From Hephaestia caeni (GTDB lineage Bacteria; Pseudomonadota; Alphaproteobacteria; Sphingomonadales; Sphingomonadaceae), in the NCBI RefSeq assembly GCF_003550065.1, contig NZ_QXDC01000002.1:1422260-1486259 (forward strand): a stretch of 64,000 nt of DNA, given 5' to 3'. Positions 37,181-46,945 of this stretch are shown in pieces. Position 1 is the first letter of the stretch; each line of letters starts with the position of its first letter. The notes below the pieces were generated by a model, which saw only the letters and a list, made by a program, of their open reading frames with translations, was not told the origin of the DNA and searched no databases. The translations under genes and the position numbers were made by a program.

Positions 37181-38755
37181 TCATGCCTTTTTGCGCTTGC
37201 CGCGCACCAGCCGCCCCACTTCGCGGAGCACCGGCAGCGCCTGCGGCCCCAGCGAGCCATCCTGGAAAATCCCGACACCCAGCGTCACCGGCACCTGTTC
37301 GGCCTGGCACTGCTTGATGAAATCGGCGAGTTCCTGCGCCTTGAAGCGCGGCGGCGGCATCGGCGTATCCTGCTTGATATGCAGCCAGTCCGCATCGAAG
37401 CGCAGCGCGACGTGGCTTTGCAGCCCCTTGGCGGTGCCATAGCTCACATAACGGCCGCCATAGGATTTGACCGGCAGATCGGTCAGCTCGCCGGCGAAAT
37501 AATCCTGCCATTCGGTCTCGTGCGGGAACACCCAGTTGTTCCAGGCGACGAGGCGATCGGGATAGTTGGTCTTGATCGCGTCGTTGAGCTTATCGAACGG
37601 CAGGTTCGGATAACATTCGGTGGCCTCGAAGGTGGAATCGAACCAATAACCGGCGACGCGCGGGCCATAGCGTTCGCCGAATTCGCGGAACACGGCGATC
37701 AACTGGTTGGCATATTCGTCTTCGTTATAGCCCGGGATGCCGTTCACCGTGCCCGGATTGAGCGCCATTCCGCCCACGCCCGGCGGGTTCATGTAGAGCA
37801 TCAGCCGCATCCCGCGTTTGCCCAGCGCGTCGGCCATTTCGGCGATCAGATCGCGCTTGGTGGTCCAGCCCGGATGCAGTTTCTCCCAGCTCTTGATCGG
37901 CGCCGGACAGGTCGGATTGCCGTGATTGACCGCCCACATCATGTATTTGGCGCCGGTTTCCGCCACCTGCCCGACCAGTTTTTCGATATCGAGTTCGTTG
38001 ACCGCCTGTTCATAGGGCTTGCGCGGGCCACTCGGCGGCGTGGTCAGGTCTAGGAAATGGAACCACAGGCCGTAGCCGGCGCGCGCGAACCAATCGGTGT
38101 TGGCGCGGTGCATGCGGGCGCGCTGCTTGTCGGCCGCGATTGCAGCGCGGGCGCCGACCGGCGTCAGCTCGACCGAGCGCAGCCGCAGGATTTCCTTGCC
38201 CTTGGTGCCCGCAACGCGCAGCCGCACCATGTTGACGCCGCGGACCAGATCGAATTCGCCCACCGGTACGCGATCGAAATTATAATATTCCTTGAGCCTG
38301 AAGAAGCTCTCGCCGCTGGGGTCGCCGGGGTTCTCATCGGGCCCATCGGGATGCGGATAGAAATAGCCGTCGGTCACCGGCACCGCGAAATCGATGCTGG
38401 TCTTGCCGGCGGTGACATTGACCGGCTGGCCGGCGTTGGTGGTCGAGCAGCACAAGGCGAGGGCGTAGCGCCCGGCCTCGGGCACGGACACGGTCCAGGT
38501 GATCTCGCCTTCGCCCAGAAAGGGCATCATCGTGCCGATTTCCGCGGTTCCGAACCGGATGTCGCCCATGCGGCCCAGTGCCTTCACCGGATACAGCCGG
38601 ATCGTCGGATTGAGCGTGGTGATCGTTACCGGGCCGCTCTGAGCCGCAGGGCCGGCCCCTGCCACTGCGGCGGCGGCAACGCCCGTCGTCGGCAGCCCCG
38701 CGACTGCCATCGTCGACAGACCGGTGCGCAGGAACTCCTTGCGACTCATGTTCAT
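37181..38755 (-). CDS. GH29-like putative glycosidase, paralogue B, with N-terminal beta domain
   Basis: A 524-residue exported protein, a tandem paralogue of the gene at 35524-37107. The signal sequence is nearly the same (MNMSRKEFLRTGLSTMAVAGLPTTG). The beta module spans about 40-200 and the fucosidase-like barrel follows, with MMWAVNHGNPTCPAPIKSWEKLH and GYWFDSTF; the candidate nucleophile again falls at D373. ATG 38755 follows AAGGGGG; ATG 38773 would overlap the SDR stop (ATGA) and is an alternative. Retention of the aspartate and of NHG in both copies suggests active enzymes with a pocket different from standard GH29. Confidence 0.78.
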   Translation of the reverse strand: MNMSRKEFLRTGLSTMAVAGLPTTGVAAAAVAGAGPAAQSGPVTITTLNPTIRLYPVKALGRMGDIRFGTAEIGTMMPFLGEGEITWTVSVPEAGRYALALCCSTTNAGQPVNVTAGKTSIDFAVPVTDGYFYPHPDGPDENPGDPSGESFFRLKEYYNFDRVPVGEFDLVRGVNMVRLRVAGTKGKEILRLRSVELTPVGARAAIAADKQRARMHRANTDWFARAGYGLWFHFLDLTTPPSGPRKPYEQAVNELDIEKLVGQVAETGAKYMMWAVNHGNPTCPAPIKSWEKLHPGWTTKRDLIAEMADALGKRGMRLMLYMNPPGVGGMALNPGTVNGIPGYNEDEYANQLIAVFREFGERYGPRVAGYWFDSTFEATECYPNLPFDKLNDAIKTNYPDRLVAWNNWVFPHETEWQDYFAGELTDLPVKSYGGRYVSYGTAKGLQSHVALRFDADWLHIKQDTPMPPPRFKAQELADFIKQCQAEQVPVTLGVGIFQDGSLGPQALPVLREVGRLVRGKRKKA

Positions 38756-38769
38756 TTTGGGAACCCCCT

Positions 38770-39555
38770 TCATTGTGCCCAGCCGCCCTGCGCCATAATG
38801 CCGCCGTCGACGGTGACGCACTCGCCCGTCAGGAACGACGCGCCGTCGCTGGCGAGGAAGGCGACCACGCGGGCCAGTTCGGCGGGATCGCCGAAGCGCT
38901 TCATCGGATAGGCCTGGCGCAGCCGCTCCATATATCCCTTGTCGGGGATGCCGGCGGCGACATCGCGCAGCAGCGGCGTATCGAACGTGCCCGGCGCGAT
39001 CGCGACGACACGGATATTGTCCTCGGCATATTCGAGCGCGAGCTGGCGCGTCATCGAGATGATCCCGCCCTTGGAAGCGGCATAGGCCGCCGCGCCCTTT
39101 TGCGATTGCAGCCCCTGCACGCTGGCGGTGTTGATGATGACGCCCTTCCCCTTGGCCTGCATCATCGGCACGCAGCGCTTCACCATCCAGAAATAGGATT
39201 TGAGATTGACGGTGAGGATCGCATCCCAGAGCGCATCGTCGAGGTCGTGCGCGGGCACGTAGCTGGTCGGCGGCTGGATGCCGACATTGTTGCAGAGAAT
39301 GTCCACCCCACCGAGATCGCGCGCCTTGGCGGCGAGCGCGTCGCATGTCTCGGGCAGCCCCATGCTGCCGCCGACGAAGTGGATGCGGCCCGGCATGTCC
39401 GCAGCTTCGGCGATCACCGCCTCGCCCGCCGCCGGATCGAGATCGTTGCACACGACCTCCGCCCCAGCGGTCGCGAATTCGAGCGTGAACGCTTTGCCGA
39501 GCCCGCCCGCGCCGCCGGTGATGATGACGACCTTGCCGGTAAAATCGATGCGCAT
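38770..39555 (-). CDS. SDR oxidoreductase, probable L-fucose dehydrogenase
   Basis: A 261-residue classical short-chain dehydrogenase. Cofactor motif TGGAGGLGK, NAD-type aspartates (CNDLDPAAG), NNVGIQPPTSY, serine in IINTASVQGL and catalytic YAASKGG. Its neighbours (MFS transporter upstream, lactonase-like gene downstream) suggest it performs the first oxidation, sugar to lactone. It could instead act on the 2-keto-3-deoxy acid, with the other SDR at 33205 doing the first step. ATG 39555 is preceded by AAAGGAGG and overlaps the transporter stop. Confidence 0.83.
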   Translation of the reverse strand: MRIDFTGKVVIITGGAGGLGKAFTLEFATAGAEVVCNDLDPAAGEAVIAEAADMPGRIHFVGGSMGLPETCDALAAKARDLGGVDILCNNVGIQPPTSYVPAHDLDDALWDAILTVNLKSYFWMVKRCVPMMQAKGKGVIINTASVQGLQSQKGAAAYAASKGGIISMTRQLALEYAEDNIRVVAIAPGTFDTPLLRDVAAGIPDKGYMERLRQAYPMKRFGDPAELARVVAFLASDGASFLTGECVTVDGGIMAQGGWAQ

Positions 39556-41015
39556 CAGCGGGCCTCCTTTGCCGGCCGGTCGCTCCACAGCGACAGGATA
39601 TCTTCGAGGGGCAGCCCCTTGGTTTCAGGAAGCTTGCGCGCGACCACGACGAACTGGATCGCGAGGAACACCGCGCAGCCGAGGAACATCGCCGAGACGC
39701 CGAATGTGTCACGCACGATCGGAAAGGCCTGGTTGATGACGATATCGGTCAGCCACACCGCGACGGTCGCGATCCCCATCGCCCGCGCGCGGACCGCGGT
39801 CGGGAAAATCTCGGAGATCACGATCCATTTGATCGGCCCCAGCGAGAAAGCGAAGAAGGCGACGAACATGCACAGCAAGGCGATGATCACCGCGCCGTCG
39901 GTGACGCCGACCGCGAAGCAGAGCCCCGTCAGCGCGAGCGCGACCGCCGCGCCCGCGCACCCCGTCAGCAGCACCGGGCGGCGGCCGAACCGATCGACCA
40001 CGAACAGCGCGAGCACGGTGAAACAGGCGAGCACGATGCCGATCACCGCATGGCCGCCAAGCGACGATCCCGCCGAAATGCCGGCGCGTTCGAGGATGAC
40101 GGGGCCGTAATACATCACCACGGTGATGCCGCTGAGTTCGGAAAAGACCGCGAGGAAGATCCCCAGCGACAGCGGCCGGCGCATCCCTGCAAGATGCGCG
40201 CGGCCGTCGGCGCGGGTCTCGACGCGCAGCGATTCCTCGATCTGCCCAAGCTCGCCCGCCGCGGCGGCATCGTCGCCCCGCAGCCGCGCCAACACATTGC
40301 GCGCCTGTTCGGGCCGCCCGACGAGGCTCAGCCAGCGCGGGCTTTCGGGCACGATCAACGCGAAGCCGAGGAACAGCAACGCCGGCACCACCTGCCCCAG
40401 GAACATGCCACGCCAGACCTCGCCGACGAACAGCCAGCCCCACAGGCCCTGCGCGGCGGCAGGCGTCGCGGCGAGCGAATGGTCGAGCAGCCCGGCATTG
40501 ACGAGCATCGCCGCGACGATGCCGATCGTGATCGTGAGCTGGAACAGCGACACCAGCCGCCCGCGATATTTGGGCGGCGCGACTTCGGAAATGTAGAGCG
40601 GCGAAACGACCGAAGCCAGGCCGACACCGACCCCGCCGATGAAACGCCCGACGATCAGCCACGACGCGGCGGGCGCCGCCGCGCACGCCACCGCCGCGAT
40701 CGCGAGCAATGCGGCCGAGAGCAGCATGACCTGCTTGCGCCCGGCCCGATCGCACAGCCGGCCCGCCGCCAGCACGCCGAACACGCACCCGAGCAGGCCC
40801 GAACTCACGAACCAGCCTTCCATGATCGCCGAGAAACCGAATTGCGCCTTCACCGGCGCAAGCGTGCCCGCGATCACCACGGTTTCGTACCCGAACAGGA
40901 ACCCACCCATCGCCGAGACAAGGCTGACGAGCGTCACGAAAACGAGATTGCCCCCGCCCGACGCCGCGTGTGCGGCGTCGGACCTGAAAGCGGCGGGATC
41001 GATGCCATGCGCCAT
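39555..41015 (-). CDS. MFS sugar porter (sugar:H+ symporter family)
   Basis: A 486-residue inner-membrane transporter with twelve predicted helices. Sugar-porter signatures are clear: GGFLFGYETVVIAGTL in helix 1, the GRLCDRAGRKQVML loop, RFIGGVGVGLASVVSPLYISEVAPPKYRGRL after helix 4, PESPRWL before the central loop, and VDRFGRRPVLL in the second half. XylE/GalP-type members import xylose, arabinose, galactose or fucose by proton symport. Operon context suggests the monosaccharide released by the fucosidase. It is 7 bp downstream of the fucosidase gene. Confidence 0.93.
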   Translation of the reverse strand: MAHGIDPAAFRSDAAHAASGGGNLVFVTLVSLVSAMGGFLFGYETVVIAGTLAPVKAQFGFSAIMEGWFVSSGLLGCVFGVLAAGRLCDRAGRKQVMLLSAALLAIAAVACAAAPAASWLIVGRFIGGVGVGLASVVSPLYISEVAPPKYRGRLVSLFQLTITIGIVAAMLVNAGLLDHSLAATPAAAQGLWGWLFVGEVWRGMFLGQVVPALLFLGFALIVPESPRWLSLVGRPEQARNVLARLRGDDAAAAGELGQIEESLRVETRADGRAHLAGMRRPLSLGIFLAVFSELSGITVVMYYGPVILERAGISAGSSLGGHAVIGIVLACFTVLALFVVDRFGRRPVLLTGCAGAAVALALTGLCFAVGVTDGAVIIALLCMFVAFFAFSLGPIKWIVISEIFPTAVRARAMGIATVAVWLTDIVINQAFPIVRDTFGVSAMFLGCAVFLAIQFVVVARKLPETKGLPLEDILSLWSDRPAKEAR

Positions 41016-41022
41016 ATCGCGA

Positions 41023-42885
41023 TTATCTTTCGTAGATTTCGAAGGCGTGGATCGCCGGTGGTGCGACCATCTTGAGGACCTTCACCCGCACATAGCGCGC
41101 GCTCACCGGCGTGAAGCGTATCTCGGGCTTGAACACCGAGATCGGCCATTCGAAGAAATCTTCTTCCTCGCTGGTGTCGAAGCCCCAGGTCTTGACGTCT
41201 TCGACACGCTTCCAGTCGTCGGTATCCTTGGCGCGCACGTCAACCTGATAGCGGTGGATATCGGCAAGCTCGCCCTCATACGCCCCTTCGAACAGGATCG
41301 CGCGGCTGATCGTCTTTTCGGCGCCGAGGTCGAACTGGATCCACGGTTGCTTGGTGCCGGTATCGGCTTGCCAGGCGGTGCGCATGTCACCGTCGCAGGC
41401 GAAGCGATCGGTCGCCGGATCGGCGTTGGATGATGTCACCTTCACCCCGCGGTTGAGCGGCACGTCGCCCACCGGCGCCAGCGCCTCGGCCGGCCGATCG
41501 AGGTCGAGCACGACGATCGTCGAGGGCGCTTCCATCGCGTTGGGATCGATCGTCACCGTGATGCCGTCGGGGCCTTGCGTGAAGCTTACTTTGCCGCCGT
41601 GGAGCATCGAGCACGCCACGATCTTCGCCGGCAGCGGCGGCAGCTTCACCGTCGTCAGCTTCTGATCGAAGACGTGGAGATAGACGCGCTTGCCCTTGCA
41701 CGTGGCGCCGTAACCGCTGGTGCGCTTGAACGGGCCGCCGCGCGTCTCAAACAGGCTTTGGCCGTGGCGTTCGAGCCACAGATTGGCGCGCGCGAGCTTG
41801 TCGACCAATGCGGGGTCGAACCGGCCGGTCGAGGGCGCGGAAATCCCGAGCAGGTAATTGCCGTCGCCGCACGCCGAACGGACGAAATTGTCGATCCACA
41901 CGTCCTGATCGAGATACGCCCCCGCCGTCCAGCAATAGCTGCGGCCGTTGGCGGGCGTGGTATATTCCCACGGAATGTCACGGTTGAAGCGCGGCATATC
42001 GACTTCGAGCACCGCGAAATCGCCGACATAATCCTTGTCGGTGGGGAACCAAGTCGGCAGATAGACGCGCCCGTTATACGCGCAGCCGACGCGGTGATCG
42101 ACGATCGTGTCGCGCTGGAGCATCCGCATGTATTTGAGCAGATCGACGCCGCGCTCGTGCGTCCAGTCGCGCATCCAGCCGCCGTCGAACCACCAGGCCG
42201 CGACCGGCCCGTAATTCTGCGACAGTTCCTTGAGCTGCATCTTCATATAGGTGACGTAGCGATCGAAATCGGGCTTCACGCCCGCCGGCAATTCATAGCC
42301 CTTCGGGCCAAGATACATGCCGTTGGCATGGTTCGCGCCGATGCAATCGGGATGGTAGAAATCGGCGATCGAATAATAGAGGCAGAACGCCATCTTGTGC
42401 TTCTTGCACGCCGCCGACACTTCCTTGACGACATCGCGGCCGAACGGCGTGTTCATGATCGAATAGTCGGAGGTCTTGGTATCCCACATCGCGAAGCCGT
42501 CGTGATGCTTGGGCACGAACGTCAGGTAGCGAAACCCCGCGTCCTTGAGCATCTTCACCCACGCATCGGCATCGAACTCAACCGGGTTGAAGCGCTTGTA
42601 GAGCTGGTCGTATTCGGCCGAGGGGATCTCGCGCTCGCGGGACCAGCTTATCTCCTTGCCCGCAACCGTGGCCGGATTCCAATGGATGAACACCCCGTAG
42701 CGCAGCCCCATGAAGCGGGTGAGCGCCTGCTGATCGGCGGGGATCAGCGGTCCGACATCGGGCGGCGGGTTGTTGTACGCCTGCTGCTGGCCGCCGCCCG
42801 CGAATGCGGCCGGGACTCCCGGCCACATTCCGGCGATCGCCGCGCCTGCGGTCGTCTGACCGAGGATTCGTCTACGCGTGATCAT
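41023..42885 (-). CDS. Tat-exported GH29 alpha-L-fucosidase with C-terminal F5/8-type domain
   Basis: A 620-residue secreted glycosidase. A Tat signal (MITRRRILGQTTAGAAIAGMWPG) precedes the GH29 barrel (about 45-400), with RYGVFIHW, the signature FVPKHHDGFAMW and nucleophile D234 in AAWWFDGGW. A short beta domain follows, and residues about 480-615 form a coagulation-factor-5/8-type lectin domain (ATDRFACDGDMRTAWQAD, WIQFDLGAEKTISRAILFE, ARYVRVKVLK). It releases L-fucose from glycans, for example fucosylated xyloglucan. It sits between the TonB receptor and the transporter in the operon. Confidence 0.94.
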   Translation of the reverse strand: MITRRRILGQTTAGAAIAGMWPGVPAAFAGGGQQQAYNNPPPDVGPLIPADQQALTRFMGLRYGVFIHWNPATVAGKEISWSREREIPSAEYDQLYKRFNPVEFDADAWVKMLKDAGFRYLTFVPKHHDGFAMWDTKTSDYSIMNTPFGRDVVKEVSAACKKHKMAFCLYYSIADFYHPDCIGANHANGMYLGPKGYELPAGVKPDFDRYVTYMKMQLKELSQNYGPVAAWWFDGGWMRDWTHERGVDLLKYMRMLQRDTIVDHRVGCAYNGRVYLPTWFPTDKDYVGDFAVLEVDMPRFNRDIPWEYTTPANGRSYCWTAGAYLDQDVWIDNFVRSACGDGNYLLGISAPSTGRFDPALVDKLARANLWLERHGQSLFETRGGPFKRTSGYGATCKGKRVYLHVFDQKLTTVKLPPLPAKIVACSMLHGGKVSFTQGPDGITVTIDPNAMEAPSTIVVLDLDRPAEALAPVGDVPLNRGVKVTSSNADPATDRFACDGDMRTAWQADTGTKQPWIQFDLGAEKTISRAILFEGAYEGELADIHRYQVDVRAKDTDDWKRVEDVKTWGFDTSEEEDFFEWPISVFKPEIRFTPVSARYVRVKVLKMVAPPAIHAFEIYER

Positions 42886-42906
42886 CGTTTTCGCTCCCCC
42901 CGATCG

Positions 42907-45645
42907 TCAGAAACTGGCGCGCACGCCGAAATTGAAACGGCGGCCGCTGAGTCCGTAATAACGGGTGATGCCGTACTTGTTGACCAGATGCATCCCCGTC
43001 TGGGTGACATTGGCGACAGACGCCAGGATGCTCACCTTGTCGTTGATCTTGAAGCTGGATGACATATCGAGCTGGCCGTAAGCGTTGACGAAGCTGCCAT
43101 CGCCGAAGAAGCTCAACGGATCCTGCACCCAGCGGCTGCGATAGTTGTAGCCGGCATGGACCGAGAAGCGGCCGTCGTCGTAATAGCCGGTGATATTGTA
43201 CGTATTCTTCGAAATGCCGGTAAGCGGCAGCGCGGGCTGCCCTTGATCGAGCACTACCTTATCCGACCAGATGTGCGTGTAATTGACCTGCACACCCAGA
43301 TGGCTGAGCGGCCCGGGCAGGAAATCGAGCGCCTGCTGGAATCCGGCTTCGACGCCCTTGAGCGTGGCCTTTTCCGTATTCATCGGCTGCGCGACGGCAA
43401 GCGTGATCGGACGCGTGCTGCCGTCGCTCTGCGTCACCACCGCGGGCATGTCGTAATAGCTCGTGAGGACGAGATTCTTGACGTCCTTGACGAACACGGC
43501 GGCCGCCAGCAGCCCGCGCTTGCCCATATACCATTCGAACGAGAGGTCGAACTGGTTGGCCAGATAGGGCTTCAATGCCGGGTTGCCGAGGCGCAGGTTG
43601 CCGCGCCATTCCTGATCGGGGGGCGGCACGGTCGGCGCGCTCGGGCTGCTGGCGGCGGCGAGCAGGTTCATGTCCGGCCGCTGCATGACCTTGGCGGCGG
43701 CGAAGCGGACGACGATGTCGTTGCCGACCTGATAGGCGAGGTTGAGCGACGGCAGCAGGTTCCGATAGGTGAATTTCTGCGCCTGCAACGCGGCATCGGT
43801 ATAGCCGAGCGTATTGGAGCCGAAATAGCCGTAGACCAGCTTCGCGTCGGGCGTCGGCACGAAGCCCGACGACGCCTCCTGGGTGATGACATAGCGCACG
43901 CCGACATTTCCGCGCAGACGACTGTTGGCGCTGGCGAGATCGAGCCGGACATAGCCCGCGCCCGAACGCTCCTGCACCTTGGTCGTCGTGCTGAGCACCT
44001 GCGTCGGCGGGTTGTTCTTGGTGATCTCCGACATCGGGAAATCGTGGAAGAACTTATCGAGATCGACGGTCAGGAAACTCCTCGGAAATTCCGCCGGGCC
44101 GTCATACGACTTGAAGTAGGTCGGGTTGCTGTAAATGCTCAGATACGAATCCATGTCGGCCGGGAAGCCCGCGGCCGATGACGGCATGGCGTTGGGCGTC
44201 GACGCCAGCGTGCGGTCCTGATACGTCCCACCGAACCGGATCGCGCGGATCAGCCCGAGATCGACCTCGCGCGAGACATCGATCCGCCCGTTCCAGATCT
44301 TGTCGGTGGTCGGCTGCTTGTAGGAGCCCTGCACGCCGGTGAAGTAATAATGCGATTTGTCGGTCGGATCGAAGTCATTGTAGAAACCGATGCTGATCGG
44401 GCCGTCCGGGTCGACCGTCGTATCATACCACATGCTCGCACCCGGCGCTTTCGTCGCCCAGGAAACGAAGGTCTGCGTCGTCCGCTCGGTCGCCTTGCCG
44501 TAGGATCCCTCGGCATCGACCTTCCAGCCGCCGAAATCGTATTTGGCGCCGAACGCGGTCGACCACATGCTCTGCTTGAACGCGAACCGGTTGGATTGCG
44601 TCCACGCGAACACGTTGGTGCCGCGCCACGCGGTCTCGACCCCGTTGTCGTCGACCGTCACCGTATCGGTCGGCGACGGGCCGAGCGCGCCGGCGCCGGC
44701 ATACCATTGGTTGCCCTGGAAATAATTGTACCGCTGATCGAACTGCGACACGATCGTGTCCATATACAGCTCAAGGCTGTCGGTCGCCTTGAATTGCAGC
44801 GCGCTGGTGGCGCTGATGCGCTCATCATCGCCGACCAGATCGTTCTGGTGGACCGCGAAGATGCGATAGCGCGGGTCCGGCCCCGCCCAGGTCGAATCCT
44901 GGATCACGCCATCGGTGACGAACTGCTGGTCGTCGATGTTGCGCTTGTTGACATCGACGGCGATCGACCAGCCGAGCCGGTTGTCGAGGAAGGTATCGGT
45001 ATAGAGCGCCGAGATGTGCGGGCGGATGCTGCCGCGCGCCTGCTCGTCATACGTGCCCTCGGCGGTGATCGCGACGCGGCGCTTGCCCACCGTCAGCGGC
45101 CGGATCGATTGCATGTTCACCGTCGCGGCGAGCCCGCTTTCCATCAAGTCCGCGGTCGGCGACTTATAGACGTCGACCTGACTCGCGAAATTCGCGGAGA
45201 GCACCTGGAAATCGAACGCGCGCGTGCCCGATCCCGACGGGAGCTGGCGCCCGTTATACAGCGTGTTGGTGAATTTCGGATCGAGCCCGCGCACGCTCAG
45301 GAACTGGCCCTCACCGAGATTGCGGCTGATCTGCACGCCGGTGACGCGCTGGAGCGATTCGGCGATGTTCTGTTCGGGATATTTGCCGATATCCTCGGCC
45401 GCGATGCCGTCGCTGATGACGTCGAGATTGCGCTTGTTCTCGATCGCGCGCTGAAGGCTGGCCGCGAAACCGGTGACGATGATCTCTTTGCCGGCGGCGT
45501 CCTGATCGTCCGATGTCACCGACGAATCGTCGCTCTGATCGCCCGAATCCTGCGCCCATGCCGGCGCCGCCAGCGCCAGGGCGGAAAATCCTGCGGAAAA
45601 TACGATCGCTGCGCGAACCGCGCGCTTAACCTCCAAATGCCTCAT
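42907..45645 (-). CDS. TonB-dependent outer-membrane receptor
   Basis: A 912-residue outer-membrane transporter of the TonB-Xanthomonas/Caulobacter type. A signal peptide ends PAWAQ; a short acidic linker leads to the TonB-box-like EIIVTGF (about residues 53-59). The plug domain reads AIENKRNLDVISDGIAAEDIGKYPEQNIAESLQRVTGVQISR, with SVRGL and VDVYKSPTADL. The barrel ends in the typical aromatic terminus (FNFGVRASF). It should import oligosaccharides for the fucosidases into the periplasm. First gene of the ten-gene reverse operon, with a strong GGAGGAGGGG site. Confidence 0.95.
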   Translation of the reverse strand: MRHLEVKRAVRAAIVFSAGFSALALAAPAWAQDSGDQSDDSSVTSDDQDAAGKEIIVTGFAASLQRAIENKRNLDVISDGIAAEDIGKYPEQNIAESLQRVTGVQISRNLGEGQFLSVRGLDPKFTNTLYNGRQLPSGSGTRAFDFQVLSANFASQVDVYKSPTADLMESGLAATVNMQSIRPLTVGKRRVAITAEGTYDEQARGSIRPHISALYTDTFLDNRLGWSIAVDVNKRNIDDQQFVTDGVIQDSTWAGPDPRYRIFAVHQNDLVGDDERISATSALQFKATDSLELYMDTIVSQFDQRYNYFQGNQWYAGAGALGPSPTDTVTVDDNGVETAWRGTNVFAWTQSNRFAFKQSMWSTAFGAKYDFGGWKVDAEGSYGKATERTTQTFVSWATKAPGASMWYDTTVDPDGPISIGFYNDFDPTDKSHYYFTGVQGSYKQPTTDKIWNGRIDVSREVDLGLIRAIRFGGTYQDRTLASTPNAMPSSAAGFPADMDSYLSIYSNPTYFKSYDGPAEFPRSFLTVDLDKFFHDFPMSEITKNNPPTQVLSTTTKVQERSGAGYVRLDLASANSRLRGNVGVRYVITQEASSGFVPTPDAKLVYGYFGSNTLGYTDAALQAQKFTYRNLLPSLNLAYQVGNDIVVRFAAAKVMQRPDMNLLAAASSPSAPTVPPPDQEWRGNLRLGNPALKPYLANQFDLSFEWYMGKRGLLAAAVFVKDVKNLVLTSYYDMPAVVTQSDGSTRPITLAVAQPMNTEKATLKGVEAGFQQALDFLPGPLSHLGVQVNYTHIWSDKVVLDQGQPALPLTGISKNTYNITGYYDDGRFSVHAGYNYRSRWVQDPLSFFGDGSFVNAYGQLDMSSSFKINDKVSILASVANVTQTGMHLVNKYGITRYYGLSGRRFNFGVRASF

Positions 45646-45699
45646 GATCCCCTCCTCCTTGAAAACGACTCTACCTGGCCTTGCCCCTTTGTGTCACCC

Positions 45700-45727
45700 A
45701 TGATACGCCGTGTCAATTATGAAACAA
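45700..45727 (-). promoter_or_regulatory. Putative promoter of the TonB-receptor/fucosidase operon
   Basis: Read on the reverse strand, TTGTTT (45727-45722) is followed after 16 bp by TATCAT (45705-45700). The -35 overlaps a TTGTTTCAT string resembling half-sites of IclR-type KdgR operators. The region lies between two divergent operons and is AT-richer than its surroundings. The start of transcription is not known. Confidence 0.4.
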
Positions 45728-45805
45728 CACGAACGGGGCTGACGGATCGGGAGAAGCGGGAACCCCCTTCTTCCATGCCACAGTCACAGGCAGGGGATTA
45801 CATGC

Positions 45806-46927
45806 ATGCGGATTACATCGGTCGAACCGTTCATTCTCCACGCCCCGATCGCGCGCGGCGCCATTTCGGATTCGACGAACACGATCACGCATTGGGGCAT
45901 CGCCGGGGTGCGGATCGCGACCGATGACGGGCTCGAAGGCTATGGTTTCACCGGCACCCACGCGCATCTGGCATCCGATCGGTTGATCGCGGCGTGCATC
46001 GGCGATTGCTATGCGCCCCTGCTGCTGGGCGAGGATGCCGCCGATGGCGACCGGCTGTGGCTCAAGCTCGCGCGCTATCCCGCGCTGCAATGGGTCGCGC
46101 GCGCGGGCATCGCCCATCTCGCCCTCGCCGCGATCGACATCGCCTTGTGGGATCTGCGCGCCAAGAAAGCGGGCCTGCCGCTGTGGAAGCTGCTCGGCGG
46201 CGCGACCAGCGCTCGGCTCGAGGCTTATAATACCGATATCGGCTGGCTGTCCTTCGCCAAGGACAAGCTCGTCGAAGGTTGCGTCCGCACGATCGAGCAG
46301 GACGGCTTCCGCCGGATCAAGCTCAAGGTCGGGCACGACGATCCGATGGTCGATGTCGATCGGATCGAGGCGGTGCGCAAGGCGGTCGGCCCCCATGTCA
46401 CGATCGCGCTCGACGCCAACGGCAAATGGGATCTGCCGACCTGCAAGCGCTTCTGCGCGCGCGCGGAGGCGCTCGACATCTTCTGGCTCGAGGAGCCGAT
46501 GTGGTATGACGACGTCGGCTCGCACGCCGAACTGGCGGCATCGACCGCGATCCCGATCGCGCTCGGCGAGCAGCTCTATAGCGCCGACGCCTTCGCAAGC
46601 TTCATGGGCGCGCACGCCGTCCACTACGCCCAGCCCGACGTGACACGCCTCGCCGGGATCACCGAATATATCCGCGTGGCGGACGCGGCACACGCGCGGC
46701 GCCTGCCGGTGGTCGCGCATGTCGGCGACATGGGGCAGGTCCACGTCCATCTGTCGTTCTGGCACCCGGCGACGACGATCCTCGAATATATCCCGTGGAT
46801 CCGCGACTGCTTCGTCGAGCCGATCGCGATCGATGACGGCCATTATGTGCGTCCGCAGGCTCCCGGTGCGGGCTGCACGCCCACCGATGAGGCGATGGGG
46901 GCTTATGCCAAGCCGCTGCGCGATTAA
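45806..46927 (+). CDS. Enolase-superfamily sugar-acid dehydratase (mandelate racemase subgroup)
   Basis: A 373-residue TIM-barrel enzyme that abstracts a proton alpha to a carboxylate using Mg2+. The catalytic residues match those of mandelate racemase with a constant shift of eight: K172-x-K174 (RIKLKVG), metal ligands D203 (LDANGKW), E229 (WLEEPMW) and E255 (LGEQLYS), and H305 (VAHVGDMG). In this locus the natural guess is L-fuconate dehydratase. It is shorter than the known Xanthomonas FucD (about 440 aa), so another acid sugar is possible. It is transcribed away from the TonB operon; AGGGGA precedes ATG 45806. Confidence 0.87.
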   Translation: MRITSVEPFILHAPIARGAISDSTNTITHWGIAGVRIATDDGLEGYGFTGTHAHLASDRLIAACIGDCYAPLLLGEDAADGDRLWLKLARYPALQWVARAGIAHLALAAIDIALWDLRAKKAGLPLWKLLGGATSARLEAYNTDIGWLSFAKDKLVEGCVRTIEQDGFRRIKLKVGHDDPMVDVDRIEAVRKAVGPHVTIALDANGKWDLPTCKRFCARAEALDIFWLEEPMWYDDVGSHAELAASTAIPIALGEQLYSADAFASFMGAHAVHYAQPDVTRLAGITEYIRVADAAHARRLPVVAHVGDMGQVHVHLSFWHPATTILEYIPWIRDCFVEPIAIDDGHYVRPQAPGAGCTPTDEAMGAYAKPLRD

Positions 46928-46945
46928 GCGCGGCGGCGGCTACGC

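Noticed and set aside
45646..45805. Riboswitch or small gene between the TonB receptor and the enolase-family gene
   Set aside because: No ORF above background and no convincing paired structure; the region is explained by two divergent promoters.
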